A DNA stretch of 61,410 nucleotides, from NCBI GenBank assembly GCA_024103385.1, contig JAGFIT010000061.1, positions 1 through 61,410 of the forward strand, read 5' to 3'. Position 1 is the first letter of the stretch. Every line of letters starts with the position of its first letter. The position numbers were made by a program, and so were the translations under genes. Source of the DNA: Vicingus serpentipes (GTDB taxonomy: Bacteria > Bacteroidota > Bacteroidia > Flavobacteriales_E > Vicingaceae). Below the pieces are notes generated by a model. The model was given only the letters and a program-made list of their open reading frames with translations. It did no database searches and had not been told where the DNA came from. Shown here one piece after another: positions 17,771 to 26,914 of this stretch.

Positions 17771-18646
17771 GTGAGAATAGCAATATATGGAAAAACAATA
17801 AGCGAAAACTACATTTCTTTTATTCAGGAATTGTTTCAAAAATTAGAAGTACACCAAATTGAAACGATTGTCTGCCTATCATTTTATGATTTTTTAAAAG
17901 AAAAAATTCAACTTTCCCCTCAAAAGACATTTACGAATCATCATGAAATTAAGGATGTAGACTACCTTTTTAGTATTGGGGGTGATGGTACTTTATTAGA
18001 AACTGTGCAGCTCGTTCGTGATCAAAACATCCCTATTTTAGGGATCAATACTGGTCGTTTAGGCTATCTTTCTAGTATTACTACCAACGAAATCGATCAG
18101 GCTGTTGCTAGTATAATGAACCAAAATTTTGAATTAGACAACAGAACTTTATTAAGTGTAGAAACTATTTCCAGTGATTTTTTTGGTTCAACTAATTATG
18201 CATTGAATGAAGTAACTATCCAGAAAAAAGATACCTCCTCAATGATTACTATTCACGTATATTTAAATGGCGAATTTTTAAACTCCTATTGGGCAGACGG
18301 AATCATTGTTGCTACTCCAACAGGATCTACCGCTTATTCTTTAAGTTGTAATGGACCTATTGTGCTTCCTGATTCTGGGAATATCATCATTACTCCTATT
18401 GCTCCACACAATTTAAATGTTAGGCCTCTTGTTATTTCTGATGATACTTCTATCCAACTAAAGATAGAAGGCAGAACAGACAATTTTTTAGCTGCTATTG
18501 ATTCTCGGTCGGTTACCATGCCAATATCAACAGAAATAACGATAAAAAAATCTACCCATAAAGTAAGTTTAATTCGTTTAAAAGAATATAATCTATTAAA
18601 CACCCTTAGAAATAAGTTAATGTGGGGACTGGATAAACGGAACTAA
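17771..18646 (+). CDS. nadK: NAD kinase
   Basis: NadK phosphorylates NAD to NADP. The 291-residue protein has the catalytic motif GGDGTLLE with Asp72, the NE(x)T region ALNEVTIQK, and the ATPTGSTAYSLSCNGPIV motif, followed by PIAPHNLNVRPLV. Start is GTG at 17771, giving the usual N-terminus RIAIYGK. Length is typical for bacteria. It lies in a run of envelope genes; linkage to the CBS-domain gene is frequent in this phylum. Confidence 0.96.
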   Translation: MRIAIYGKTISENYISFIQELFQKLEVHQIETIVCLSFYDFLKEKIQLSPQKTFTNHHEIKDVDYLFSIGGDGTLLETVQLVRDQNIPILGINTGRLGYLSSITTNEIDQAVASIMNQNFELDNRTLLSVETISSDFFGSTNYALNEVTIQKKDTSSMITIHVYLNGEFLNSYWADGIIVATPTGSTAYSLSCNGPIVLPDSGNIIITPIAPHNLNVRPLVISDDTSIQLKIEGRTDNFLAAIDSRSVTMPISTEITIKKSTHKVSLIRLKEYNLLNTLRNKLMWGLDKRN

Positions 18647-18666
18647 TACTATCTCTTCTATAAAAT

Positions 18667-18699
18667 TTTGCTTCGTAATAAAATAAAGTGATATATTTG
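18667..18699 (+). promoter_or_regulatory. Bacteroidota-type promoter (TTTG, 21 bases, TATATTTG)
   Basis: TTTG at 18667-18670 and TATATTTG at 18692-18699 are separated by 21 bases, matching the sigma-AB -33/-7 layout of Bacteroidota. Transcription should start near 18705, about 20 bases before the DUF6089 gene, and may run through the envelope cluster. Confidence 0.65.
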
Positions 18700-18726
18700 C
18701 AGCTAGTCTAGAAAATAGAATTTAAC

Positions 18727-19656
18727 ATGCGAAGTTCATTCATATTAATACTTACTTTCCTGTCCGTATTTTCCCTTACTTCTTCAGCGCAAAAATGGAA
18801 GAGACAACGAGTAGAATATTCTTTAGGTTTTGGAGCCTCTAACTTTTTGGGGGACTTAGGAGGTAGAGACCAAACAGGAACCGATTTTATAATGGACTTA
18901 GAACCACGAGCCACTAGATATGCTGCTAATTTAGGGTACCGTTATCAATTTGGAAGAGATTGGTTTGTTAAAGGTAACCTTATCTATGCTTTAGTAAGTG
19001 GTGACGATGCTCTAACCAAACAACCCGCAAGAGCCCGAAGAGAATTAAACTTTAAATCACATATTGTAGAGCTTTCTGCACAATTAGAATATTTATTAAT
19101 CCGTCAAAAGTCAGGTCACCTTTATCGACTAAGAGGTGTTAGAGGTAAATCGTGGTTTAGATTTGAAGTTTATTTAATAGGAGGCATTGGTGGCATTTGG
19201 TATTCTCCCTATGGAAGAAGAAATGGATCTTGGACTGCACTTAGTGGCCTGAACACTGAAGGGCAAGGTTTACCAGGAGGACCAAGTGATTATAGTGGTT
19301 TTACAGCTGTAATTCCTTACGGAATAGGTATTAGAAGAAATTTAGGGGGAGGAGCAAGATCTAGAAGGTTTGGTTCTTTTAGTATTAGTTTAGAATTAAC
19401 TGTTAGAAAAACATTCTCTGATTATATTGATGATGTAAGTGATGTATATTATAACGATGGTGGCTCAGTGGCAATAGGAAATGCATATGGTCCTGATGCT
19501 GCCTATTTTCATGACCCTTCTGGGCATTATGCTTATGGGGGATACGGAGAACCACAGCAAAGAGGTGATGTAACAGATAAGGATTCTTATATGCTAGGCA
19601 TCATAGCTCTTAACTACAAAGTCAGTAAACGAAGAAGAAATCTTCCTAAGTTCTAA
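18727..19656 (+). CDS. DUF6089 outer-membrane beta-barrel protein
   Basis: A signal peptide (residues 1-21, ends TSSAQ) precedes KWKRQRVEYSLGFGASNFLGDLGGRDQTGTDF, the typical start of the DUF6089 family. The 309-residue protein alternates short amphipathic strands (NLGYRYQFGRDWF, FRFEVYLIGGIGGIWYSP, GIGIRRNLGG) and ends with a strand-like region with NYKVSKRRR. It should be an outer-membrane beta-barrel. It is the first of two such genes directly before uppS and bamA, a conserved order in Bacteroidota, so a role in outer-membrane assembly is plausible but unproven. Confidence 0.8.
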   Translation: MRSSFILILTFLSVFSLTSSAQKWKRQRVEYSLGFGASNFLGDLGGRDQTGTDFIMDLEPRATRYAANLGYRYQFGRDWFVKGNLIYALVSGDDALTKQPARARRELNFKSHIVELSAQLEYLLIRQKSGHLYRLRGVRGKSWFRFEVYLIGGIGGIWYSPYGRRNGSWTALSGLNTEGQGLPGGPSDYSGFTAVIPYGIGIRRNLGGGARSRRFGSFSISLELTVRKTFSDYIDDVSDVYYNDGGSVAIGNAYGPDAAYFHDPSGHYAYGGYGEPQQRGDVTDKDSYMLGIIALNYKVSKRRRNLPKF

Positions 19657-19725
19657 ATAGTTAAGGCTATTCTTTAGCAATAATCCTTCATTTCTTTCGT
19701 TAAGGTTAATCTTTAAAAACGACCA

Positions 19726-20427
19726 ATGAATCTTCGATTTATACTAGTATGTATTTTATTGTCCTTTAATTCTTTTTTGTTTGCTCAACATTCTGAATTA
19801 GGGTTGTTTGGGGGGACATCTTACTATATTGGAGAATTAAACCCTTCGATACAAGTAGCTAATAAAATAAGACCTACTCTAGGGATTTTTTATAGAAAAA
19901 ACTTAAGTTACAGGTATTCCTTTAGAGTTGGTGCTAATTATGCGAAATTAGCAGCAACCGATCAGTTTAATTCAAATGAGTTAAGCAAATTCAGAAAATT
20001 ATCTTTTTCAAGTACACTTATAGAGGGTTATACTACATTTGAATTTAACTTTTTACCTTATCAAATTAATAATCACATTACTTCCAAATATTCTCCTTAT
20101 GTATTTATTGGTTTTGCTGTATTTAGTTCTACCCCAGAAGTAAAAAATGATGCTGGAGGAAAAATAAGTGCTTCTGAATTGGTAGTTGTTCCTTCTATTC
20201 CTTTCGGAATTGGTGTTAAGTTTAATTTTGTTCAGAATTTAGGGTTAGCATTGGAATGGACTATGCATAAAACATATACTGATCAAATTGATGGTCTCCC
20301 TGAAACTTATATTGGAGGCTATCAATTAAGCAACTCTAACAATAATGATTGGTACTCTTTTTTAGGCATTACTTTAAATTATAAATTTTTAACAGAAAAG
20401 GATCATTGTAGAGGACCTGTTAATTAG
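19726..20427 (+). CDS. DUF6089-type outer-membrane barrel, shorter paralogue
   Basis: The 233-residue protein has a signal peptide (residues 1-20, ends FLFAQH) followed by SELGLFGGTSYYIGELNPS, the family signature. Barrel strands follow (YRYSFRVGANYAKL, YTTFEFNFLPY, YSPYVFIGFAVF, IPFGIGVKFNF). The C-terminal FLGITLNYKFL resembles a final barrel strand. It is shorter than the neighbour by about 75 residues, which lie in loops. Tandem copies before uppS and bamA suggest a paired or complementary function; nothing more specific can be said. Confidence 0.8.
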   Translation: MNLRFILVCILLSFNSFLFAQHSELGLFGGTSYYIGELNPSIQVANKIRPTLGIFYRKNLSYRYSFRVGANYAKLAATDQFNSNELSKFRKLSFSSTLIEGYTTFEFNFLPYQINNHITSKYSPYVFIGFAVFSSTPEVKNDAGGKISASELVVVPSIPFGIGVKFNFVQNLGLALEWTMHKTYTDQIDGLPETYIGGYQLSNSNNNDWYSFLGITLNYKFLTEKDHCRGPVN

Positions 20428-20469
20428 CTAATTATACTATCTTTGCCACTTTTGATTTTTAGGTAGTTA

Positions 20470-21207
20470 ATGGATTATACATCATTTTTTAATAAAGACC
20501 TGCTTCCAAAGCACATCGCGATTATCATGGATGGCAATGGTAGGTGGGCAAAAAATCACAATAAGCCAAGAATTTTTGGCCATAAAAATGGCGTTTTATC
20601 TGTTCGAGATGTTGTTGAAGGAGCTGGAGAAATTGGCTTAAATTACCTCACTTTATATGCTTTTTCAACAGAAAATTGGAATCGTCCCAAAGTGGAAATC
20701 ACTGCTTTAATGCAATTACTGGTAAATACTATTAGTAAAGAAGTGAAATCTTTAAATGATAGCAACGTTAGGTTGTTAGCTATTGGCGACTTGCAAAGCT
20801 TACCTGGAAATTGTGAGAAAGAAATGTTAAAAGCAATTGAAAAAACAAAAAATAACACAGGACTAACACTTGTTTTAGCTTTAAGTTATAGTTCTAAATG
20901 GGAAATTGTTCAAGCAGTAAAAAAACTAGCTGCAGATGTAAAAAACAATCAATTAGATATTAATAATATTAATGAAACTGTTTTTAAAAACTACCTACAG
21001 ACACACGATATTCCTGACCCAGAGCTACTAATAAGAACAAGTGGAGAATCGAGAATAAGTAATTTTCTTTTGTGGCAAATTGCTTATTCGGAACTATATT
21101 TTACTGAAAAGCTTTGGCCAGATTTTAGAAAAGAAGATTTATTTAAAGCCATTGGAGATTTCCAACAACGAGAAAGGAGATTTGGATTAACTAGCGAGCA
21201 ATTATAG
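20470..21207 (+). CDS. uppS: Isoprenyl transferase (undecaprenyl diphosphate synthase)
   Basis: UppS elongates farnesyl diphosphate with isopentenyl units in cis to make the C55 lipid carrier for wall and surface polysaccharides. The 245-residue protein begins with PKHIAIIMDGNGRWAKNH, including catalytic Asp21, then FGHKNGV, LTLYAFSTENWNRP, and the late ELLIRTSGESRISNFLLWQIAYSEL signature. A -7 box TATCTTTG lies at 20438-20445. Its stop is five bases before bamA, so these two are cotranscribed. Confidence 0.97.
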   Translation: MDYTSFFNKDLLPKHIAIIMDGNGRWAKNHNKPRIFGHKNGVLSVRDVVEGAGEIGLNYLTLYAFSTENWNRPKVEITALMQLLVNTISKEVKSLNDSNVRLLAIGDLQSLPGNCEKEMLKAIEKTKNNTGLTLVLALSYSSKWEIVQAVKKLAADVKNNQLDINNINETVFKNYLQTHDIPDPELLIRTSGESRISNFLLWQIAYSELYFTEKLWPDFRKEDLFKAIGDFQQRERRFGLTSEQL

Positions 21208-21212
21208 ATTTA

Positions 21213-23702
21213 ATGAGAAAATTTTTATATATCACCCTTTTCTTCTTCCCATTAATTGCGACTGCTCAATTTTCGATCAATGCTAGCTTAGATGATATTA
21301 GCTACTCTAATCCCAGAGAGTTTGAAATAGGAGGAATAACTGTTTCTGGAGCAGAGTATTTTAATACTACTGCGGTTCAAAGATTATCAGGGTTAGTTGT
21401 TGGAGAAAAAATACAAATCCCAGGAGATAAAATTACCAAAGCCATTAAAAACCTTTGGGAACAAAAAATGTTTTCGAATGTTCAAATAGCGGCAACAAAA
21501 ATTGAAGAAAACAGAATTTTTCTAGATATTAATGTACTCGAATTACCTCGATTATCTAAGTTTAGATTTACTGGAGTAAAAAAATCTAAACAAAAAGATT
21601 TAAGAGAAGAACTAGAACTTACTAGAGGAAAAATAGTAAACGAAAATTTATTAATTAGTATTAAGAATGATGTAAAATCTCATTTCATTAAAAAGGGCTT
21701 TTTTAATGTTGTTGTTGAAGTAACCCAAACATTAGATTCTACACTCCAAAATTACGTTATACTCACCATTAATGTAGATAGAGGAAATAGAATAAGAATT
21801 AAAGACATCAATTTCATTGATAACACCACTATTAAGTCTGGCGCTTTAAGAAGGACATTAAAAGACACTAAAAGAAGGCGATTCTACAATATTTTTACTA
21901 CTTCAAAATATATTCCTCATAGCTACAATCGAGATAAATTAGGCGTAGTAGAAAAATACAATGAAAAAGGATTTAGAGATGCAAAAATTGAAGCTGATAC
22001 CATTTACAATGTCAATGAAAAGTTAGTAAACATTGATATTCAAGTAAATGAAGGAAATAAATATTACTTCAGGGATATCAAATGGGTTGGAAATACTATT
22101 CATTCATCAGAAAAATTGGATCGAATCCTGGACATAAAAAAAGGGGATGTCTACAACAAAAAAACGTTGGATACAAGGTTGTTTATGAATCAAAATGGAA
22201 GAGATATTAGTTCACTTTACTTAGATGATGGTTACCTGTTTTTTCAAGTCTCTGCTGTAGAAGTGAATATAGAGAATGATTCTATTGATTACGAAATGAG
22301 AATTTATGAAGGGAAGCAAGCTGTAATTAATAATGTCACTATTGTTGGGAACACTAAAACTAGAGATCACGTTATTAGAAGGGAAATAAGAACCTCTCCT
22401 GGACAACTATTTAGTCGATCCGACATCATCAGAACTCAACGAGAGTTAGCCCAATTAGGTTATTTTGATCCAGAGACATTGGGAGTTAATCCTAAACCAA
22501 ATCAAGAAAATGGAACCGTAGATATTGAATATGTTGTAGAAGAAAAACCTTCTGATCAAATAGAATTATCTGGAGGATGGGGAGGTGGAAGAATCCTTGG
22601 AACTTTAGGAGTTTCTTTTAATAATTTTTCCGCAAGAAACTTTTTTAAAGCTAATGCCTGGAGACCTTTACCTGCTGGAGATGGCCAACGATTAAGTCTT
22701 AGAGCACAATCTAGTGGACTAAATTACCAATCTTATAGCATGTCATTTACGGAACCTTGGCTTGGTGGAAGAAAACCCAATTCACTAAGTATTAGCTTAA
22801 CTCATTCCGCTCAAAGCAATGGTCTTTCTGCCAGTGATGCATCTCATCAAGGAATAAAAATTTATGGAGCTTCTGTTGGATTAGGGCAACGATTAAAATT
22901 TCCAGACGATTTTTTTACCATCTATAATGAAGTTTCTTATCAATACTATGTACTTAACAATTATTTTTCTACATTTTCATTTGCTAATGGTTATGCCAAC
23001 AATATTAGTTTCAGAACCGTATTATCAAGAAACTCTGTAAATAGTCCTATCTACCCTCGATCAGGGTCTGAAACAACGTTAACGATAAAATTTACCCCTC
23101 CCTATTCTTCCTTTAGACCCTCAAACACTGATTACTCTACCTTATCTTCTCAAGAAGTAAACAAATATGTAGAATACCATAAATGGAAATTTCAAACCTC
23201 ATGGTTTTCTACCTTAATAGGTAATTTAGTGTTAAATACAAAAGCAGGGTTTGGTTACTTGGGTGCTTATAGTAAAGATTTAGGGACATCTCCTTTTGAG
23301 CGGTTTTATATGGGTGGAGATGGGTTATCTGGATTCTCACTAGATGGTAGAGAGATTATTAAATTTAGAGGATATGGTAATGGGGATTTATCACCAAATC
23401 AGGGGGCTGCATTTGTCACTAAATATACCGCAGAATTAAGGTATCCTTTAACATTAAATCCTAGTGCAACAATTTATGGCCTGGTATTTGGAGATGCTGG
23501 TAATTCCTGGTCAGCATTTAATAAAGTAAACCCTTTTCAAATGAACAAAGCAGCGGGTGTAGGTATAAGAATTTTTATGCCAATGTTTGGAATGCTTGGA
23601 TTAGATTGGGGTTACCGATTTGATGATATTCCCGGGAAAACAGACCCGAATAGCCATACAGAAATTCATTTCAGTATTGGTGGTAATATTAACGGGTGGT
23701 AA
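21213..23702 (+). CDS. bamA: Outer membrane protein assembly factor BamA
   Basis: BamA is the core of the machine that folds outer-membrane barrels. The 829-residue protein has a signal peptide (residues 1-18, ends ATAQF), five POTRA domains (about 35-420; the last ones show YFRDIKWVGNTIH and AVINNVTIVGNTKTRDHVIRREIRT), and a C-terminal barrel (about 440-829) with ELSGGWGGGRILGTLG, the lid-lock-like FERFYMGGDGLSGF and a late GVGIRIFMPMFGMLGLDWGYRFD. The length matches Bacteroidota BamA. It follows uppS and precedes two OmpH/Skp chaperones. Confidence 0.97.
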   Translation: MRKFLYITLFFFPLIATAQFSINASLDDISYSNPREFEIGGITVSGAEYFNTTAVQRLSGLVVGEKIQIPGDKITKAIKNLWEQKMFSNVQIAATKIEENRIFLDINVLELPRLSKFRFTGVKKSKQKDLREELELTRGKIVNENLLISIKNDVKSHFIKKGFFNVVVEVTQTLDSTLQNYVILTINVDRGNRIRIKDINFIDNTTIKSGALRRTLKDTKRRRFYNIFTTSKYIPHSYNRDKLGVVEKYNEKGFRDAKIEADTIYNVNEKLVNIDIQVNEGNKYYFRDIKWVGNTIHSSEKLDRILDIKKGDVYNKKTLDTRLFMNQNGRDISSLYLDDGYLFFQVSAVEVNIENDSIDYEMRIYEGKQAVINNVTIVGNTKTRDHVIRREIRTSPGQLFSRSDIIRTQRELAQLGYFDPETLGVNPKPNQENGTVDIEYVVEEKPSDQIELSGGWGGGRILGTLGVSFNNFSARNFFKANAWRPLPAGDGQRLSLRAQSSGLNYQSYSMSFTEPWLGGRKPNSLSISLTHSAQSNGLSASDASHQGIKIYGASVGLGQRLKFPDDFFTIYNEVSYQYYVLNNYFSTFSFANGYANNISFRTVLSRNSVNSPIYPRSGSETTLTIKFTPPYSSFRPSNTDYSTLSSQEVNKYVEYHKWKFQTSWFSTLIGNLVLNTKAGFGYLGAYSKDLGTSPFERFYMGGDGLSGFSLDGREIIKFRGYGNGDLSPNQGAAFVTKYTAELRYPLTLNPSATIYGLVFGDAGNSWSAFNKVNPFQMNKAAGVGIRIFMPMFGMLGLDWGYRFDDIPGKTDPNSHTEIHFSIGGNINGW

Positions 23703-23713
23703 TAATTGTTAAA

Positions 23714-23746
23714 CAGACGCTAATGCGTTTTAAAAAATTAGGAGGA
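23714..23746 (+). promoter_or_regulatory. Hairpin plus strong Shine-Dalgarno before the first OmpH gene
   Basis: AGACGC-TAAT-GCGTTT forms a small hairpin near 23715-23730, followed by the strong ribosome-binding site GGAGGA (23741-23746), seven bases before ATG 23754. Canonical Shine-Dalgarno sites are rare among Bacteroidota genes and are absent from nearly all starts in this window, so this one is notable. It also settles the start codon of the following gene. Confidence 0.6.
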
Positions 23747-23753
23747 CCATAAA

Positions 23754-24299
23754 ATGAAAAAAATGATGAACATGAAAAAATTAATTATGATGTTGATTTT
23801 AGTAGGTACAACATCTTTAGGGTTTAGTCAGAAATTTGCCTACGTAGATACCGAGTATATTTTAGAAAATATTCCCGATTATCAAGAAGCACAAGAAGAG
23901 TTGGATAAACTTTCTATTGATTGGCAAAAACAGTTGGAAAGAAGGTACGCTGAAATTGATAAAATGTATAAAAATTATCAAGCAGAGCAAATCCTCTTAA
24001 CAGAGGATATGAAGACCAAAAGAGAGGATGAAATTATTAAAAAAGAAAAAGAAGCAAAGGAATATCAAAAAACAAAATTTGGTGTTGACGGAGAGCTTTT
24101 TCAAAAAAGAAAAGAATTGGTAAAGCCAATACAAGATAAAGTTTATAAAGCCATTAGTGAAATAGCTAACTTAAAAGCTTTAGGAGTAGTTTTTGACAAA
24201 TCTAGTGCGTTAACAATGCTGTATACTAATCCTAAATATAATATCAGTGATGATGTCTTAAAAAAATTAGGCTATAAGCCCGGTGAAACAAAAAAATAA
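23754..24299 (+). CDS. OmpH/Skp-family periplasmic chaperone
   Basis: The 181-residue protein starts at ATG 23754, supported by the GGAGGA site. A signal peptide (about residues 1-25, ends LGFSQ) is followed by KFAYVDTEYILENIPDYQEAQEELDKL, the typical OmpH opening. A long charged coiled-coil (about 45-125, with KEKEAKEYQKTKFG) forms the tentacle, then VVFDKSSALTMLYTNPKYNISDDVLKKLG. It should hold unfolded outer-membrane proteins in the periplasm and deliver them to BamA, encoded directly upstream. A second copy follows 35 bases downstream. Confidence 0.92.
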   Translation: MKKMMNMKKLIMMLILVGTTSLGFSQKFAYVDTEYILENIPDYQEAQEELDKLSIDWQKQLERRYAEIDKMYKNYQAEQILLTEDMKTKREDEIIKKEKEAKEYQKTKFGVDGELFQKRKELVKPIQDKVYKAISEIANLKALGVVFDKSSALTMLYTNPKYNISDDVLKKLGYKPGETKK

Positions 24300-24334
24300 T
24301 ATAGATTTACAAAAATTTTAAACCTACACACAAA

Positions 24335-24844
24335 ATGATGAGAAAAGCAATAATGGTAATAATAGCAATGACAATGTCGGTTGCTATTTTTGCTCAGAAA
24401 AGCCCTAAGATAGGACATATTAATTCTAATGATTTATTAACAGCAATGCCTGAAAGAGCTACTGTACAAAAAGAATTAGAAGATCACGCTAATCAATTGA
24501 GAGCAACATTAGATGCTATGCGTAAAGAGTATGAAACAAAAGTTACAGAGTTTCAAAGCAAGCAAGATGTAATGACTGATATTATTAAACAAACAAAAAT
24601 CAAAGAAATTACTGATTTAGAAAAAAGGATTACCGAATTCCAACAAACAGCAGAAGAAGATTTACAAAAAAAAGAACAAAGCTTGTTACAACCTATTATT
24701 GATAAAGCAAAAGACGCTATAAACGCAGTGGCTAAAGAAAATGGTTATACCTATGTTTTAGATTCAAGCGTTGGTGTTGTCCTCTATTCAGTTGAAAGTG
24801 ATGATATTTTGCCAATGGTAAAAAAGAAATTAGCAATAAATTAA
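24335..24844 (+). CDS. OmpH/Skp-family periplasmic chaperone, second copy
   Basis: A signal peptide (about residues 1-20, ends AIFAQ) precedes KSPKIGHINSNDLLTAMPERATVQKELEDHANQL, a typical OmpH start. The coiled coil spans about 40-125 and the end is YVLDSSVGVVLYSVESDDILPMVKKKLAI, with the hydrophobic beta strand that closes the trimer core. At 169 residues it is of normal length. It is followed by an intrinsic terminator at 24867-24897, ending the bamA transcription unit. Two different Skp-like genes may trimerise separately or mix. Confidence 0.93.
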   Translation: MMRKAIMVIIAMTMSVAIFAQKSPKIGHINSNDLLTAMPERATVQKELEDHANQLRATLDAMRKEYETKVTEFQSKQDVMTDIIKQTKIKEITDLEKRITEFQQTAEEDLQKKEQSLLQPIIDKAKDAINAVAKENGYTYVLDSSVGVVLYSVESDDILPMVKKKLAIN

Positions 24845-24866
24845 AATTATTTAGTTTAAATTTAGG

Positions 24867-24897
24867 GCTCCTTTGATTTTTCAAGGGAGCTTTTTTT
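24867..24897 (+). terminator. Intrinsic terminator after the bamA-ompH unit
   Basis: GCTCCTTTG (24867-24875) pairs with CAAGGGAGC (24882-24890) with one wobble, followed by seven T. murI starts at 24908, so it must either use read-through or a promoter within this short space. Confidence 0.88.
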
Positions 24898-24907
24898 ATA
24901 TCATTCA

Positions 24908-25708
24908 ATGCCTCATCGACTAAAAAATAGCAATGCTCCGATTGGAATATTCGATTCAGGGTTAGGAGGGCTTTCTATATGGAAAGAGTTAAATCAATTA
25001 TTACCTAATGAATCTACCATTTATTTAGCAGATAGTATTAACGCCCCTTATGGAGAAAAATCAAAAGATGAAATTATTAATTTCAGCGTTAAAAATACTG
25101 AACTACTTATCAAATTAGGATGCAAATTAATTGTCGTGGCGTGCAATACAGCTACCACTAACGCAATTAAAACATTGCGTAAAAATTATTCTATTCCTTT
25201 TATTGGAATAGAACCTGCTATAAAACCTGCTGCACTACAAAGTAAAACACATAAAATAGGGGTTCTCGCTACAAAAGGAACGTTAAGCAGTGAGTTATTT
25301 ATTGCTACTTCAGAACAATTTAGGCATTCCAAAGATTTTATTGAAGTAGAAGGAAAGGGATTAGTAAAATTAATAGAAGCCGGGAAAATTCATGAAACAG
25401 AGGAACTTTTAATTAAATATTTAACCCCTATGATAAAAAATGGTGTAGATAATATTGTTTTAGGCTGCTCCCACTACCCCTTTTTAATCCCTATTATAAA
25501 AAAAATAATTCCTGAAGGAATACATATTATTGATTCTGGGAAAGCAGTTGCTTTGCAAACAAAAAACATCTTACTAAAAGAAAATAAACTTAACCAATCA
25601 ACAACAGCTACCCACACTTTTTACACAAATAAAGACGTCCAATTATTAATGGATTTTTTAACCTTAATTGATGCTAAAACAAACATAGTGGAGTACAAGA
25701 ATTTTTAA
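24908..25708 (+). CDS. murI: Glutamate racemase
   Basis: MurI makes D-glutamate for peptidoglycan. The 266-residue protein has PIGIFDSGLGGLSIW at the start, the catalytic Cys79 in VACNTATT and Cys187 in LGCSHYPFL. Length is typical. It lies only 11 bases after the terminator of the bamA unit and its stop is two bases from the stop of the convergent bshA gene. Confidence 0.96.
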   Translation: MPHRLKNSNAPIGIFDSGLGGLSIWKELNQLLPNESTIYLADSINAPYGEKSKDEIINFSVKNTELLIKLGCKLIVVACNTATTNAIKTLRKNYSIPFIGIEPAIKPAALQSKTHKIGVLATKGTLSSELFIATSEQFRHSKDFIEVEGKGLVKLIEAGKIHETEELLIKYLTPMIKNGVDNIVLGCSHYPFLIPIIKKIIPEGIHIIDSGKAVALQTKNILLKENKLNQSTTATHTFYTNKDVQLLMDFLTLIDAKTNIVEYKNF

Positions 25709-25710
25709 TT

Positions 25711-26838
25711 CTATTGTTCAATTAGCTCCTGATATAATTCTTCGTACTGAGGAAGTACAGTATGAATGTCAAATTGTTTTGCTTGCTCATATGCTCCTTC
25801 CTTAAATCTTTTTAAGGTCGCTTCATCTGACAGTATCTTTAGTGCATTTTGTGCCATATCCTCTACATCACCCACATTGCTTAAATAGCCCGAAACACCC
25901 TCTTTATTTACCTCAGGAATCCCTCCTGTATTAGTAGAAATGACCGGAGTTTTAGCAGCCATAGCTTCCAGAGCAGCCAATCCAAAACTCTCTGATTCCG
26001 ATGGTAAAATAAACAAGTCTGAAGCGGCTAAAACCCTTTCGGTATCTTTTACTTTTCCTAAAAACTTTACTAAATGACACATATCTAGTTCTCTACATAA
26101 CTCTTCTATACGATGCCTTTCAGGACCATCTCCCACCATTAATAATCTAACGGGAATCTTTTTTCTTACTATATCAAATACTTTAAAAACATCTTGCACA
26201 CGTTTCACCTTCCTAAAGTTAGAAACATGGATTAATATTTTCTCTTCATTAGGAGCAAAGCATTTCTTAAGTGATTCTATACTGCCATTCAGATTATATT
26301 GTTCTAAACAAATAAAGTTTGGGATAACTTTAATCTCTCTTGTAACCTTAAAATGCTTTAAGGTATCTTGTTTTAAACTTTCAGAAACAGCTGTTACTGC
26401 ATTAGATTCATTAATTGCAAAAGTAATAACTGGGGCAAAAGAAGCATCTTTTCCTACTAAAGTAATATCTGTTCCATGTAATGTAGTGATAAAAGGGATT
26501 TTTATCCCTTCTGATTTTAAAATATGTTGTGCCATATAAGCTGCAGATGCGTGTGGAATAGCATAGTGCACGTGTAAAATATCCAGTTTTTCAAACTTAA
26601 CCACATCCACTAATTTACTAGTAAGAACTAATTCATAGGGTTGATAGTCAAACAAAGGATAATCTGAAACTTTTACTTCGTGATAAAAAATATTCTCTGA
26701 AAAGATATCTAACCGAACAGGTTGTTGATAAGTAATAAAATGAATTTTGTGTCCTTTTGCAGCTAATGCCTTTCCTAATTCTGTTGCAACTACTCCACTA
26801 CCTCCAAAGGTAGGATAACAAACAATTCCTATATTCAT
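25711..26838 (-). CDS. bshA: N-acetyl-alpha-D-glucosaminyl L-malate synthase
   Basis: BshA transfers GlcNAc from UDP-GlcNAc to L-malate, the first step of bacillithiol synthesis. The 375-residue GT4 glycosyltransferase starts with MNIGIVCYPTFGGSGVVATELG, shows HVHYAIPHA and HGTDITLVG, and the donor-site LPSESESFGLAALEAMA near residue 285-300. These stretches are specific for BshA rather than other GT4 enzymes. Its presence says the main low-molecular-weight thiol is probably bacillithiol, which matters for interpreting the GshB-like gene at 45056. A -7 box TACCTTTG lies at 26862-26869 on the same strand. Confidence 0.93.
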   Translation of the reverse strand: MNIGIVCYPTFGGSGVVATELGKALAAKGHKIHFITYQQPVRLDIFSENIFYHEVKVSDYPLFDYQPYELVLTSKLVDVVKFEKLDILHVHYAIPHASAAYMAQHILKSEGIKIPFITTLHGTDITLVGKDASFAPVITFAINESNAVTAVSESLKQDTLKHFKVTREIKVIPNFICLEQYNLNGSIESLKKCFAPNEEKILIHVSNFRKVKRVQDVFKVFDIVRKKIPVRLLMVGDGPERHRIEELCRELDMCHLVKFLGKVKDTERVLAASDLFILPSESESFGLAALEAMAAKTPVISTNTGGIPEVNKEGVSGYLSNVGDVEDMAQNALKILSDEATLKRFKEGAYEQAKQFDIHTVLPQYEELYQELIEQ

Positions 26839-26861
26839 AATTAAGCCATCTAATGTACAAG

Positions 26862-26869
26862 CAAAGGTA
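26862..26869 (-). promoter_or_regulatory. Putative -7 box of bshA (TACCTTTG)
   Basis: The minus strand reads TACCTTTG, a perfect TAnnTTTG match, 24 bases before the bshA start at 26838. A matching TTTG at the -33 distance is not evident, so only the -7 box is claimed. Confidence 0.5.
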
Positions 26870-26914
26870 GGAAATAATGCAAGAAAGGATTTGTCAACTA
26901 ACTGATATGTGCAT

